From an uncultured Pseudomonadota bacterium (GTDB lineage: Bacteria > Bdellovibrionota_B > Oligoflexia > Oligoflexales > Bog-1112), in assembly GCA_937896265.1 (NCBI GenBank), contig CALBMD010000339.1:1-30001 (forward strand): a DNA stretch of 30,001 nucleotides, read 5' to 3'. This document shows, in pieces, positions 7,500 through 15,084 of the stretch (its first letter is position 1; each line of letters opens with the position of its first letter). Both the position numbers and the translations under genes were made by a program. The notes under the pieces were generated by a model. The model was not told the DNA's origin, did not search any database, and was given only the letters and a program-made list of their open reading frames with translations.

Positions 7500-8738
7500 A
7501 TGAGTCTTCATTTAGTTTCATTGGGTAGTATGCATTTTTTGAAAAAGCTTAAGATGCCATCAGTAGTTGTTTGGTCACTTTTTGGTAATTTTGTTTTTTA
7601 TGTTGCAGCTTGGGCAATCTTAAGTTGTTTGGCTGTGGTCCTAAAAAGTCGGTTTGGCTATTCTGGCTTGCAAGTCGGGTTAGTAGTAGGTTTTGGGGCG
7701 CTTGTTGGCATTATTGCTGGGCTTTTTGTCGGCTACCTATCAGATATATTTGGCCGCAGGCAGTTACTTGTTGCAAGTATCGTATTTTTTGCGATCTTAG
7801 CTTTGATCATGTATCTAACTAATAGTGCGATTTTATTTAGCCTTGCAGCTGCTGGCTTTTATATTGCAAAAAGCATCTATGATGTACTTTTAAGGGCTCT
7901 CATATCTGACCTTACTACGTCAAGTAATAAGGAAATCGCTTTTGCAATTCGATTTTTAACTCTAAATTTATGGGCAAGTGTTGGCCCGTGGTTTGTTGTA
8001 TCCTCTGGAATTGCTTTAGATCCTATTCTTTATAAGTATTGCTCGATTGTCTTTTTTTTCTATGCTGTAGTGCTGGTAGCACTTATTCCAAAATATCATG
8101 TTTCAAGTTCAGAAGAGCTGGGAATTAAGAAATCCATAGCTGTCTTAAAAAAGGATAGACCATTTTTATTGTTGACTATTGCGGCTATATTCTTTGTTTT
8201 ATGTTTGACCATTTACGGAATAGTGATGTCTCAGTATTTGTTTGATATAAAAGGCCAAGCTGGGCTTAATCTGTTTGCTTCAATGTGCTTGGCTAATTGC
8301 TTAGCTATATGCTTGCTGCAATTTCCTTCGGTAATAGTTGCTAGCCGCTTTGATGCATACCATGTCGTAGCAACTGGTATGTTTGTCCTTGTTATTGGCT
8401 TTTTGCTTCTTCTTTATACTGAACCTTCATGGACTTATGTCTTAGCTCTGGCGATTATTGGCTTTGGTGAAACTTTAGTGTCAGCTAAGCTTGATGTTAT
8501 TGTCGATAAAATGGCTGGGTCAGGATTAAAAGGCCTTTATTTTGGTGCTTTTACAGCAATGCAGCTTGGCGTTGTCATTGGGCCAATAAGCGGTGGGATC
8601 TTGCTTGATTATTTTGGGAAGATGTTTCTTCTTCTACCAGTTGTAGCTGGTGCTTTAGGAATGGTGCTTGTTGTACTTGCTCGTTATAAACAATACCAAA
8701 ATAAAAGTGAAGTAAAAGGCTTAGAAAGCTCTTTGTAG
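7500..8738 (+). CDS. Major facilitator superfamily (MFS) transporter
   Basis: An integral inner-membrane protein of 412 residues, the usual MFS length, with about 12 hydrophobic segments. MFS motif A is clear between TM2 and TM3: GYLSDIFGRRQLL at about residues 78-90. The second half has the expected repeat of six membrane segments, with GPISGGILLDYFG near the end. The substrate cannot be read from the sequence. The ATG at 7500 is preferred over the in-frame ATG at 7491 because AAGGA (7487-7492) then has normal spacing. The gene stands alone; hairpins lie on both sides. Confidence 0.88.
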   Translation: MSLHLVSLGSMHFLKKLKMPSVVVWSLFGNFVFYVAAWAILSCLAVVLKSRFGYSGLQVGLVVGFGALVGIIAGLFVGYLSDIFGRRQLLVASIVFFAILALIMYLTNSAILFSLAAAGFYIAKSIYDVLLRALISDLTTSSNKEIAFAIRFLTLNLWASVGPWFVVSSGIALDPILYKYCSIVFFFYAVVLVALIPKYHVSSSEELGIKKSIAVLKKDRPFLLLTIAAIFFVLCLTIYGIVMSQYLFDIKGQAGLNLFASMCLANCLAICLLQFPSVIVASRFDAYHVVATGMFVLVIGFLLLLYTEPSWTYVLALAIIGFGETLVSAKLDVIVDKMAGSGLKGLYFGAFTAMQLGVVIGPISGGILLDYFGKMFLLLPVVAGALGMVLVVLARYKQYQNKSEVKGLESSL

Positions 8739-8745
8739 TTTCTAT

Positions 8746-8767
8746 GAGGATAAGGAACTAAATCCTC
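8746..8767. terminator. Possible terminator hairpin after the MFS gene
   Basis: GAGGAT (8746-8751) pairs with ATCCTC (8762-8767) over a 10-nt loop, 8 bp after the MFS stop. No T run follows, so intrinsic termination would be weak. Confidence 0.35.
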
Positions 8768-8776
8768 GCCTTCCTA

Positions 8777-8841
8777 GATGTCTTATCTATGTCTTGCCTA
8801 TCACCCAAGTCTTACCTACAAGTCTTACCTAGACACCCACT
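8777..8841. repeat. Degenerate 12-13-bp tandem array ending in a GACACCCAC half-site
   Basis: The unit (C/A)AGTCTTACCTA is repeated. Two perfect copies of CAAGTCTTACCTA lie at 8806-8818 and 8819-8831. Degraded copies (TGTCTTATCTA, TGTCTTGCCTA) precede them from about 8779. The last copy leads directly into GACACCCACTTTTTT (8832 onward), a half-site of the GGTGGGTGTCC family. This array and half-site occupy much of the gap between the MFS gene and the transposase gene at 8946. Confidence 0.85.
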
Positions 8842-8945
8842 TTTTTACTCAAAAATTAATCTCAGAGATTACATGTCGCTTAAAGACCAAGGTATAAGTT
8901 TCTAAGATTAAAAATATCTATTAAACAATCTTATTATGGTGTCAC

Positions 8946-9878
8946 ATGCCTTGCGTTGCTAGAAGTGCAATTCTTCAAGAAAATGAAGTTGTTCACTATC
9001 ATTTAATCAATAGAACTGTAAGGCGTGCCTTTTTGTGTGGCAATGATGCTCACACGGGCAAAAACTATGACTATCGACGTCAATGGTTTGTTATAAGAAT
9101 GGCAAAGCTTCAAGAAGTGTTTCTGATTGATGTGGGTAGTTATGCGGTTATGAATAATCATTTTCATCTCTCTGTCAGAACAAGGCCTGATTTAGCAAAA
9201 AAGTTATCAGATAAAGAAGTTCTTGAACGATGGCACAAACTATACCCGATAAGAGATAAAGTTGGAGGACTGATAGATATTTCGCAAGAAATTTTTTCTT
9301 GTCGCCTCGCTGATAAGGATTTTATAAAAGAGAGAAGGAGGCGTCTTTCTTGTATTTCTTGGTATATGAAATCTCTCACAGAGTGGATTGCACGAAAAGC
9401 AAACAAAGAAGATAGTTGTACTGGTAGGTTTTGGGAAGGGCGATTTAAAGCTCAGGTATTGCTTGATGAAAAAAGTGTCTTAGCTTGCAGTGTATATATT
9501 GACCTTAATCCTATTAAAGCTAATTTGGCAAAAACCCCTGAAACATCAGATTTTACATCTATTAAAGAAAGAATTGAGACTCTATCATCTCCAGAAAGAA
9601 GATTGTTTTTAGTCGCATTTCGTGCATGTTTGTCAGTTTTTGAAGAGGAAGCGCCTTTTTTGCTGATTGATGAGAAAGACTATATCGATATTGTAACCCA
9701 GTATGCTCTAGGTATTGTGGATAAAAAAGATATAGAGTCAAGGATGGGCTTTGCGAATATTAAAGAGTTAGATCTTGTTATTCAGAGTAACTCAAGGATT
9801 TTGGGCACAAAAGAAAGCCGTGCAAGGTACGTGGTGCAAAACGGCGTTAGAAGGATCTGCGGTAAGTCTTTGCCCTAG
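8946..9878 (+). CDS. REP-associated tyrosine transposase (RAYT), Y1 HUH family
   Basis: A single-strand DNA transposase/nuclease of the Y1 (IS200/IS605-like) superfamily. The HUH motif is NNHFHLSVR (H72 and H74). SWYMKSL supplies the likely nucleophile Tyr140. The RAYT signatures GRFWEGRFKAQVLLDE (160-175) and YIDLNPIKANLA (184-195) are intact. The N-terminal YHLINRT is the usual first strand. At 310 residues it carries an insertion around residues 78-130 and an extra C-terminal domain of about 100 residues relative to compact TnpA proteins. RAYTs act on REP palindromes and occur as single, domesticated genes. That fits here: there is no IS-like terminal structure, and a repeat half-site lies 105 bp upstream. 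Its link to the window-wide repeats is inferred. Confidence 0.88.
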   Translation: MPCVARSAILQENEVVHYHLINRTVRRAFLCGNDAHTGKNYDYRRQWFVIRMAKLQEVFLIDVGSYAVMNNHFHLSVRTRPDLAKKLSDKEVLERWHKLYPIRDKVGGLIDISQEIFSCRLADKDFIKERRRRLSCISWYMKSLTEWIARKANKEDSCTGRFWEGRFKAQVLLDEKSVLACSVYIDLNPIKANLAKTPETSDFTSIKERIETLSSPERRLFLVAFRACLSVFEEEAPFLLIDEKDYIDIVTQYALGIVDKKDIESRMGFANIKELDLVIQSNSRILGTKESRARYVVQNGVRRICGKSLP

Positions 9879-9906
9879 GTTGAGGGTGCAAACAAAGATA
9901 GGTGTT

Positions 9907-10872
9907 TTAATCTTGGCAGCATCCCTGCCAGGTAAAGAGGTGGTAAAAGTATTCAAACCAAGTCATCTGTTCTTTAACTAAGCGGGGAGCTAAGATAATT
10001 TGATGGACTTGAATACGCTTAGACCATTGAAAGGAGTTGCCGCAGCCCAATTGTTTATTTATTATATTCTTGTTGCCGCAGCGAAAGTGATCACAGCCTG
10101 CACTCTTGTTGAGCAAATAGAGGCAATGGGGGCAACATCCCCAAGAACTGTAGTCCTTATAAGGTAGCTTACGCAAAATAGGCAGAATAGATTCTGATTT
10201 TTCTGTTTGCTCGCATGGTGAGTTTGTTGGATGTTTATCATGGTAGCATGTTTGACATTTATTCTTGCCACATGTGTCGCAGTGAAGAGAGAGTGATTTA
10301 AAATGCAAAAAATCAGATTCGCAGTCTATGCAAAATAAAGCAGGTGAATTTTGCAAAATAATCTTAACAATGTGCAAGATGTCTAGATAAGTTTCGCAGC
10401 TAGCAGCTATAGTTTTTGCAGATGCCCAGCGGTTCTTTTTTTGGGAGCATGAAGGATCAAAGCATTTTAAGTAATCTGTTGAACCATCTTCTTTTGTGAT
10501 ATGTATTGCTCCTCTAAAGCATTGGAAGTGGATGCCATGTTTACAGTCAAAAAAATTGCCATCATCATGACTCACTACCCTACCATCACAGACAACGCAA
10601 AGAAGCTTTTCAGAAAATAAGCTCTTATTTGGCTGATAATCTGTTAGCCGGCTAGTAATTTCGCTAAGAAGCTCTTTTGCTAGATATAATTCTCGAACAC
10701 GGAATTGATAATCCAACTCAGGAAACTTCTTTTGCAGCTCAGTAATGGAAGTACAAATTTCATTGAAATCACCATTTTTGTCCAACTGAGTGATTGTCTC
10801 GATATCACACCGGTAAGCTGCCATTAGGTTTGATGTCAAAGCTATCCAGAGAAAAATGAATTTAATAAGCAT
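9907..10872 (-). CDS. Secreted RING-IBR-RING (RBR) E3 ubiquitin ligase-like protein
   Basis: A Sec signal peptide (MLIKFIFLWIALTSNLMAA) precedes a helical region and three zinc modules. RING1: C92-x2-C95, C110-x-H112-x2-H115-x2-C118, C137-x4-C142. IBR: C181-x2-C184, C198-x2-C201-x4-C206-x2-C209-x4-H214-x5-C220, matching the IBR consensus in its second half. RING2: C247-x2-C250-x9-C260-x4-C265, the same spacing as Parkin, with C260 in GCDHF at the catalytic Cys position and H262 at the catalytic His. The second half of RING2 is degenerate: FCW becomes FQW and only C277 and H290 remain as candidate ligands. RBR ligases transfer ubiquitin through a RING2 Cys thioester. In a bacterium lacking ubiquitin this would be an effector for a eukaryotic host; that role is inference. 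It is convergent with the RAYT gene (28-bp gap). Confidence 0.85.
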   Translation of the reverse strand: MLIKFIFLWIALTSNLMAAYRCDIETITQLDKNGDFNEICTSITELQKKFPELDYQFRVRELYLAKELLSEITSRLTDYQPNKSLFSEKLLCVVCDGRVVSHDDGNFFDCKHGIHFQCFRGAIHITKEDGSTDYLKCFDPSCSQKKNRWASAKTIAASCETYLDILHIVKIILQNSPALFCIDCESDFLHFKSLSLHCDTCGKNKCQTCYHDKHPTNSPCEQTEKSESILPILRKLPYKDYSSWGCCPHCLYLLNKSAGCDHFRCGNKNIINKQLGCGNSFQWSKRIQVHQIILAPRLVKEQMTWFEYFYHLFTWQGCCQD

Positions 10873-10887
10873 TTCATCAAATCCCTT

Positions 10888-10900
10888 GAGGTGGGTGTCT
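10888..10900 (-). repeat. Single GGTGGGTGTC half-site in the RBR gene leader
   Basis: GAGGTGGGTGTCT lies 16-28 bp upstream of the RBR start codon, just outside its ribosome binding site (AAGGGA on the minus strand at 10879-10884). No partner half-site is visible within 100 bp. Confidence 0.85.
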
Positions 10901-10963
10901 GTTTAATTTAGCCTTAGCAAGGTAGCTAAAATTCTCAGATATGAAAATAGTTTTGAGGAGCGG

Positions 10964-12433
10964 ATGATGGCGGCACTTTCCTGGATTTTAGTTTTTGCCC
11001 CTTTTTTGCTCGGTTCTTTTCGGCAAATCTACTATTTGTGTGCTCCCGTGCTTTTTTATTTGATATGGTCTAGACGTTTTGTTGCGCCTTCTCTTCAAAC
11101 TTTTGGTTTAAGCGTCGTTTTCTCTTTTTTTGTTGCCTCTATTTCATCCTATTTTTCCATAGCTATCAATGGTTTTGACTATAGTATTTTTGATTGGATG
11201 TTAGAAAACCAGTCCAGGCTTGGTCACATGTATTCTCCTATTTACCGAGTAAATCATTTAGGAATACATGCAAGCTGGTATTTTTTTCTGCTTTGGCCAT
11301 GGCATGCCCTTTTTCAGAGCAACATTTTTTTAGCTATCATTGGTCCTCTTTTTCTTGCTTTAGCTATGGTTCCTTTATTTCTGCTTTGTCGCCGCGGCTC
11401 TTTGACCCATCAAGAAACATTTATTGTGCTTTTTGGATATGCTGGCTGCAGCTTTGTGCAGATCCTGTTAAAGGAAGGTTTTCGCATTGAAAGTGTTCTG
11501 CCAGTTCTTTTTTTTACATTCCTTTATCTTTGGGATTTGCCGTCGCTTTTGGGTCGATTAATTGCTGCTCTAGCTCTTCTTAGTGTTAAGGAAGATGTGG
11601 CTATTTATCTGATAGCTTTTGCTTGTTATGAAGGCTTTTTTGGTAAACGTTGGCAAGATGCTCTTTGGTTGGGATTTTTGGCAATAGTCTTTTTTTCTTT
11701 TAATCAATTTTGGGCAAAGCCCCACTTTTTAGGGAATGCATTAGAGCCTGAATATCTGCGGTTTTGGTCACACTATGGCGATAGTTTGACAAGTATTTTA
11801 TTGGGGATGTTTACTTCCCCTAGAGAAGTTTTTAGCAATATTCTTACTTCGGGTTGGTGGAAATTATATCTTCCCCTCTTTGGCCTACCATTCTTAAGCC
11901 CCCGTCATGTCGCTTTTTCGCTGCCAGGTATCTTTATTTTGGGCACAGCCGCCTCTTATCCAGCTATGCATGGGTACGGGCACTATTATCCATTAATGAA
12001 TTTCTGCATAGCACTGGCGGCCATGGTGGCAATTGTCCCTTACCTTGTGCACCCAAAAGTCAAGCTACTTTGGATCTATGCCTTAGTTACTATGCCACTT
12101 TTCCATGCAGGAGCTATAAAGTGGCGGATGCCAAATATAACCCTTTATAAAGACCTTAAACAGACCCGTCAGTTTTTAGAGCAAAATAATCAAGACCAGG
12201 TTGTAGTTTGTACTCAAACAGCTGTTTTTCCTTATTTAGGCTACAAGCTCAAGCTTGAGCCATTAGATGCTTTTTGCCAAAATAAGCCTAAACATTTGGT
12301 GCTTATAGTGCCTAGTCAAAACCCTTATCCCACGACGCATGAGAATCTTTTTAGTCTAATTCAGCAGAACAAGATAAAAGCGCAATTTGGTGATGTTATA
12401 GTCTTAGAGCCTAGTAAAGGCATGACCCTGTAG
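10964..12433 (+). CDS. DUF2079 family polytopic membrane protein
   Basis: A 489-residue integral membrane protein with about ten hydrophobic segments and a soluble C-terminal tail (from about residue 400). The family features are an early luminal loop with DYSIFDWMLENQSRL...NHLGIHASWYFFLLWPWHALF, the acidic pair in KEDVAIYLIAFACYEG, and the YGHYYPLMNFCIALAAMVAIVPYL segment, as in DUF2079 proteins related to GT-C glycosyltransferases. The function is unproven; the fold suggests a lipid-linked sugar or polymer transferase. GAGGAG at 10955-10960 serves either ATG 10964 or, with better spacing, ATG 10967. A probable lpxD follows after a 63-bp gap, so a cell-envelope theme is plausible. Confidence 0.85.
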   Translation: MMAALSWILVFAPFLLGSFRQIYYLCAPVLFYLIWSRRFVAPSLQTFGLSVVFSFFVASISSYFSIAINGFDYSIFDWMLENQSRLGHMYSPIYRVNHLGIHASWYFFLLWPWHALFQSNIFLAIIGPLFLALAMVPLFLLCRRGSLTHQETFIVLFGYAGCSFVQILLKEGFRIESVLPVLFFTFLYLWDLPSLLGRLIAALALLSVKEDVAIYLIAFACYEGFFGKRWQDALWLGFLAIVFFSFNQFWAKPHFLGNALEPEYLRFWSHYGDSLTSILLGMFTSPREVFSNILTSGWWKLYLPLFGLPFLSPRHVAFSLPGIFILGTAASYPAMHGYGHYYPLMNFCIALAAMVAIVPYLVHPKVKLLWIYALVTMPLFHAGAIKWRMPNITLYKDLKQTRQFLEQNNQDQVVVCTQTAVFPYLGYKLKLEPLDAFCQNKPKHLVLIVPSQNPYPTTHENLFSLIQQNKIKAQFGDVIVLEPSKGMTL

Positions 12434-12447
12434 CCTTGTGTTTAAGT

Positions 12448-12453
12448 TATAAT
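12448..12453 (+). promoter_or_regulatory. Candidate -10 element (TATAAT) for lpxD
   Basis: A perfect TATAAT lies 43 bp upstream of the GTG at 12497. No convincing -35 is seen. If used, it would start the transcript downstream of the alternative TTG at 12455, which supports the GTG start. Confidence 0.35.
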
Positions 12454-12496
12454 TTTGCTATTTTCGGACGGATCCATTTTTGTAAAAGGTAATTTT

Positions 12497-13555
12497 GTGT
12501 TTGAAAAAACAGCGGCGGGTAGCTTTTTGCCCCTTAAAGAAATTGTGAAGCAAATTAAAGGTAAGCTTTTTGTGCCGGTAGGCTTAGTAGCTGATGAAGA
12601 ACAACAGATTACAGGTATATCTTCACTTGAAAAAGCTAGAGAAAGCGATCTAACTTTTCTTGCTGACCGCAAGTATCTTCAAAGTATTAGCGCCAGTAAA
12701 GCTAAAATTATTATCGTGCGCGAGCCGCTTGTTGATTTAGCTAAAGTACAAATTCTGCATCCTCACCCCCAACTTGCTATGGCTAAGTTGTCGCAGATAT
12801 TCAACAAACTTACTCATAGCTTTTCAGGCATTAGTCAGAAAGCATCGATTGATCCTTCTGCGCAAATCGGGCGAGATGTAACAATCTACGATTTCGCTTT
12901 TGTGGGGCCTCATACTACTATCGATGATGGAGCTGTGATTTATCCTCATGTTTATATCGGAGCAAAAGCTAGGATTGGAGCAGAAACAGTTATCTTTCCC
13001 AATGTAGTCATTATGGATAGCTGTGAGATCGGTGCGCGGTGCATTATCCATGCAGGTGCTGTCATAGGCGGAGATGGTTTTGGTTTTGTTCCTACCGCAG
13101 ATACTTTGGAAAAGGTGCCGCAAGTAGGGGTTGTTGTTTTAGAAGATGATGTCGAAATTGGTGCTTTGTGCTCGATAGATCGTGCGACATTTAATGAAAC
13201 TCGTATTAGACAAGGCGCTAAACTTGATTCTCATGTTCATGTTGGTCATAATGTGGATGTCGGGAGTCAAACTATGCTTTGTGCTCATGTAGCGATTGGA
13301 GGTGGAGCTAAGATTGGTAATCGTTGTATTGCTTCTGGTTTGACAGGAATCGCACCTGGGATTGAGCTTTGTGATGGTTCTATGTTTGGTGGCCACAGTG
13401 GTGTCTATCAATCAGTGACACAGCCGCAAGAATACTACGGATCGCCGGCAGTTGCTGCAAAACAATGGATGAAGCAGAATGCAGCTTTGACACGCTTGCC
13501 TGAATTGATTAAAAGAGTATCGCATTTAGAAAAACTTTTGAGAAAGGAAGAATGA
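12497..13555 (+). CDS. lpxD: UDP-3-O-acylglucosamine N-acyltransferase LpxD
   Basis: LpxD catalyses the third step of lipid A synthesis, N-acylating UDP-3-O-(3-hydroxyacyl)glucosamine with a 3-hydroxyacyl-ACP in the cytosol. The N-terminal uridine-binding domain (LTFLADRKYL) is followed by a long left-handed beta-helix of hexapeptide repeats (IGRDVTIYDFAFVGP onward), the loop GGDGFGF at about residues 191-197, IDRATFNET, and VHVGHNV holding the catalytic His at about 251. A C-terminal helix ends the protein. It is 352 residues from GTG 12497, close to the E. coli length; AAAGGT at 12484-12489 is the ribosome binding site. A TTG at 12455 would add 14 poorly conserved residues. Its stop overlaps the azurin start region, implying co-transcription. 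Confidence 0.93.
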   Translation: MFEKTAAGSFLPLKEIVKQIKGKLFVPVGLVADEEQQITGISSLEKARESDLTFLADRKYLQSISASKAKIIIVREPLVDLAKVQILHPHPQLAMAKLSQIFNKLTHSFSGISQKASIDPSAQIGRDVTIYDFAFVGPHTTIDDGAVIYPHVYIGAKARIGAETVIFPNVVIMDSCEIGARCIIHAGAVIGGDGFGFVPTADTLEKVPQVGVVVLEDDVEIGALCSIDRATFNETRIRQGAKLDSHVHVGHNVDVGSQTMLCAHVAIGGGAKIGNRCIASGLTGIAPGIELCDGSMFGGHSGVYQSVTQPQEYYGSPAVAAKQWMKQNAALTRLPELIKRVSHLEKLLRKEE

Positions 13556-14061
13556 TGGTACGGTTATTTGCAACAAGTTTATGTTTGACTTGGGGTTTGA
13601 TGGCTTTGGGTAACGCTGCCAAAAAAGAGCCAAAAAAAGCAGAGAAGGGCGTAGAGGCTTGTTCCTTTGAATTGCATGGTAACGATATGATGAAGTTTAC
13701 CGGCAAAGATGGCTCAGATGTTAAGGAAATAAAAATACCTAAAAGCTGTTCGAAGTTTGCCATAGAGCTTGTTCATGTGGGTAAGCAACCAAAAAATGTG
13801 ATGGGTCATAATTTCTTTATTAGTGAAACTAAAGATATGCAGTCGTTGATTGGCGAAGCTTTGAAGGATCCTAAAGCTGAGTATATTTTACCTGCTAGCA
13901 AAGTACTAGCTGGTAGTGCTAAATTACTTGGCGGTGGCGATAAAGAAAGTATTCATGTGGATTTGGCTAAGTTAAGAAAGACAAGTGGCGATCTTAGCTA
14001 TTTTTGTTCTTTCCCAGGTCACTTTGGTTTAATGAATGGCAAAGTTATTCTCGAAAAGTAA
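13555..14061 (+). CDS. azu: Azurin (periplasmic type I blue copper protein)
   Basis: An exported cupredoxin for single-electron transfer in the periplasm. A signal peptide covers about residues 1-21. The mature part starts with a Lys-rich stretch and then the azurin fold. The copper ligands are visible: His85 in NVMGHNF, and Cys151, His156 and Met160 in FCSFPGHFGLM, matching azurin Cys-x4-His-x3-Met. Cys36 and Cys65 fit the azurin disulfide. AAGGA at 13544-13548 gives correct spacing to ATG 13555; the alternative ATG 13552 overlaps the lpxD stop (ATGATG). Overlap with lpxD suggests one transcript, although the two functions are unrelated apart from the envelope. Azurin usually serves denitrification or peroxide-reducing chains; no partner enzyme is in view. 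Confidence 0.93.
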   Translation: MVRLFATSLCLTWGLMALGNAAKKEPKKAEKGVEACSFELHGNDMMKFTGKDGSDVKEIKIPKSCSKFAIELVHVGKQPKNVMGHNFFISETKDMQSLIGEALKDPKAEYILPASKVLAGSAKLLGGGDKESIHVDLAKLRKTSGDLSYFCSFPGHFGLMNGKVILEK

Positions 14062-14101
14062 TATTCTTTCCATCTTAGAGTAAAAACTCTGCCTCCCTTC
14101 C

Positions 14102-14131
14102 TTGACCTAGTTTTTTTGCTGATGATAAAAT
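14102..14131 (+). promoter_or_regulatory. Sigma-70-type promoter upstream of the gene at 14164
   Basis: TTGACC (14102-14107), an 18-bp spacer and TAAAAT (14126-14131) with TGA directly before it give an extended -10 promoter. The start codon is 33 bp downstream. A small AGAGT/ACTCT stem at 14077-14090 precedes it. Confidence 0.55.
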
Positions 14132-14163
14132 ACAAAGAGTAGTACATCATTAAGGAGACTAAG

Positions 14164-15084
14164 GTGGCAAAGCATCTCATGAATCTTTCCTGGATTGTTC
14201 TCTGTCTTATAGCAAGTGCTACTAGCCACGCGCAAAGCAATGTAAGATACCGATTAGTGAAGGAAATTCACGCTCCTGCTGCCAATATAGATAATGATCT
14301 GCTTGCTCAGGCTGAGCCTGCTAGAGGAGACGGTGTCGTTGGGGAGCGAGAGGCTATTGTTAACGATTGGAACATTGTCCGGAAAGAAGATCTAGCTGCA
14401 AAGAAAAAGAAAAAAACTAGTGATGGCTCCGATGAATTTTCCAGCTCAGACGATTCAAGCCTAGATCGAGAAGATCAGGCAAGTAAAAAAAACAAGATTG
14501 AGGATGTCAGCTCTGGTCTTAAATTACTACCTTTAGGGGTTGGGCAGTTTGGGCAAGGTAAGCCTTTATTAGGAGGACTTTTCTTAGTAGCCCAGTTAGG
14601 GAGCTTTTTTCTTTTTTATTCTGCACAGCAAGATCAAAGTAAACAGCAGAGCGAGGGTAATACTTATCGTGATGAGCGAGCTACTGATTATGATGCTCGC
14701 GTGGCAGCAGGTGCAAAAACGGATGAGTTAGATGCGCATAACACAGAAACTGATGAAAAGCTAGCAGCGTATAACAAGAATATCAAAAATGATGGCACAA
14801 AAGCGACAACCTATATGGCTTTGGCAGGCATATTTTATCTAGCTAGTGTATTTGAGGCTTTTCATAACCCACCGTCTGCAAAAGCTGATCATGGTGATAA
14901 AAAGAAGAAAAAGAAAAAAGCCAAGAGAGAAGCTCACCTTCTTCTTGATGAAGAGGAAGACGAGTTTGTTGCTGAGCATTATTCAAAGAGTTATTTCGAT
15001 GTCCAGCTATCTCCCTTGCCTTTTGATACAGCTATAATTCCTCAGAATCCAAGCGTTAATCTCCAGATTGCTTATCACTTCTAA
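14164..15084 (+). CDS. Exported protein with DUF5683-like membrane region
   Basis: A 306-residue protein of unknown function. It starts at GTG 14164 with AAGGAG at 14152-14157. A signal peptide (residues 1-23, ending SHAQS) is followed by a charged low-complexity stretch (KKKKKTSDGSDEFSSSDDSS). Then comes LKLLPLGVGQFGQGKPLLGGLFLVAQ and a second hydrophobic segment, LAGIFYLASVFEAF, near residue 225. The Gly-Gln-Phe-Gly-x-Gly-Lys pattern with two flanking membrane helices resembles DUF5683-type proteins. A poly-Lys tract (about 245-252) and an acidic tract (LLLDEEEDEF) follow, and the end DVQLSP...LQIAYHF resembles a beta-barrel terminal strand. It overlaps the convergent glycosyltransferase 3' end by 29 bp. 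Confidence 0.7.
   Translation: MAKHLMNLSWIVLCLIASATSHAQSNVRYRLVKEIHAPAANIDNDLLAQAEPARGDGVVGEREAIVNDWNIVRKEDLAAKKKKKTSDGSDEFSSSDDSSLDREDQASKKNKIEDVSSGLKLLPLGVGQFGQGKPLLGGLFLVAQLGSFFLFYSAQQDQSKQQSEGNTYRDERATDYDARVAAGAKTDELDAHNTETDEKLAAYNKNIKNDGTKATTYMALAGIFYLASVFEAFHNPPSAKADHGDKKKKKKKAKREAHLLLDEEEDEFVAEHYSKSYFDVQLSPLPFDTAIIPQNPSVNLQIAYHF

Noticed and set aside
8946..9878. A complete IS200/IS605 insertion sequence
   Set aside because: No terminal hairpins with matched guide sequences on both sides and no TnpB gene. The signature motifs fit a single-copy RAYT better.
12824..13411. Two minus-strand frames opposite lpxD (residue-poor, Thr/Asn-rich)
   Set aside because: Their low-complexity composition is the mirror of hexapeptide-repeat codons; no start site or motif supports them.
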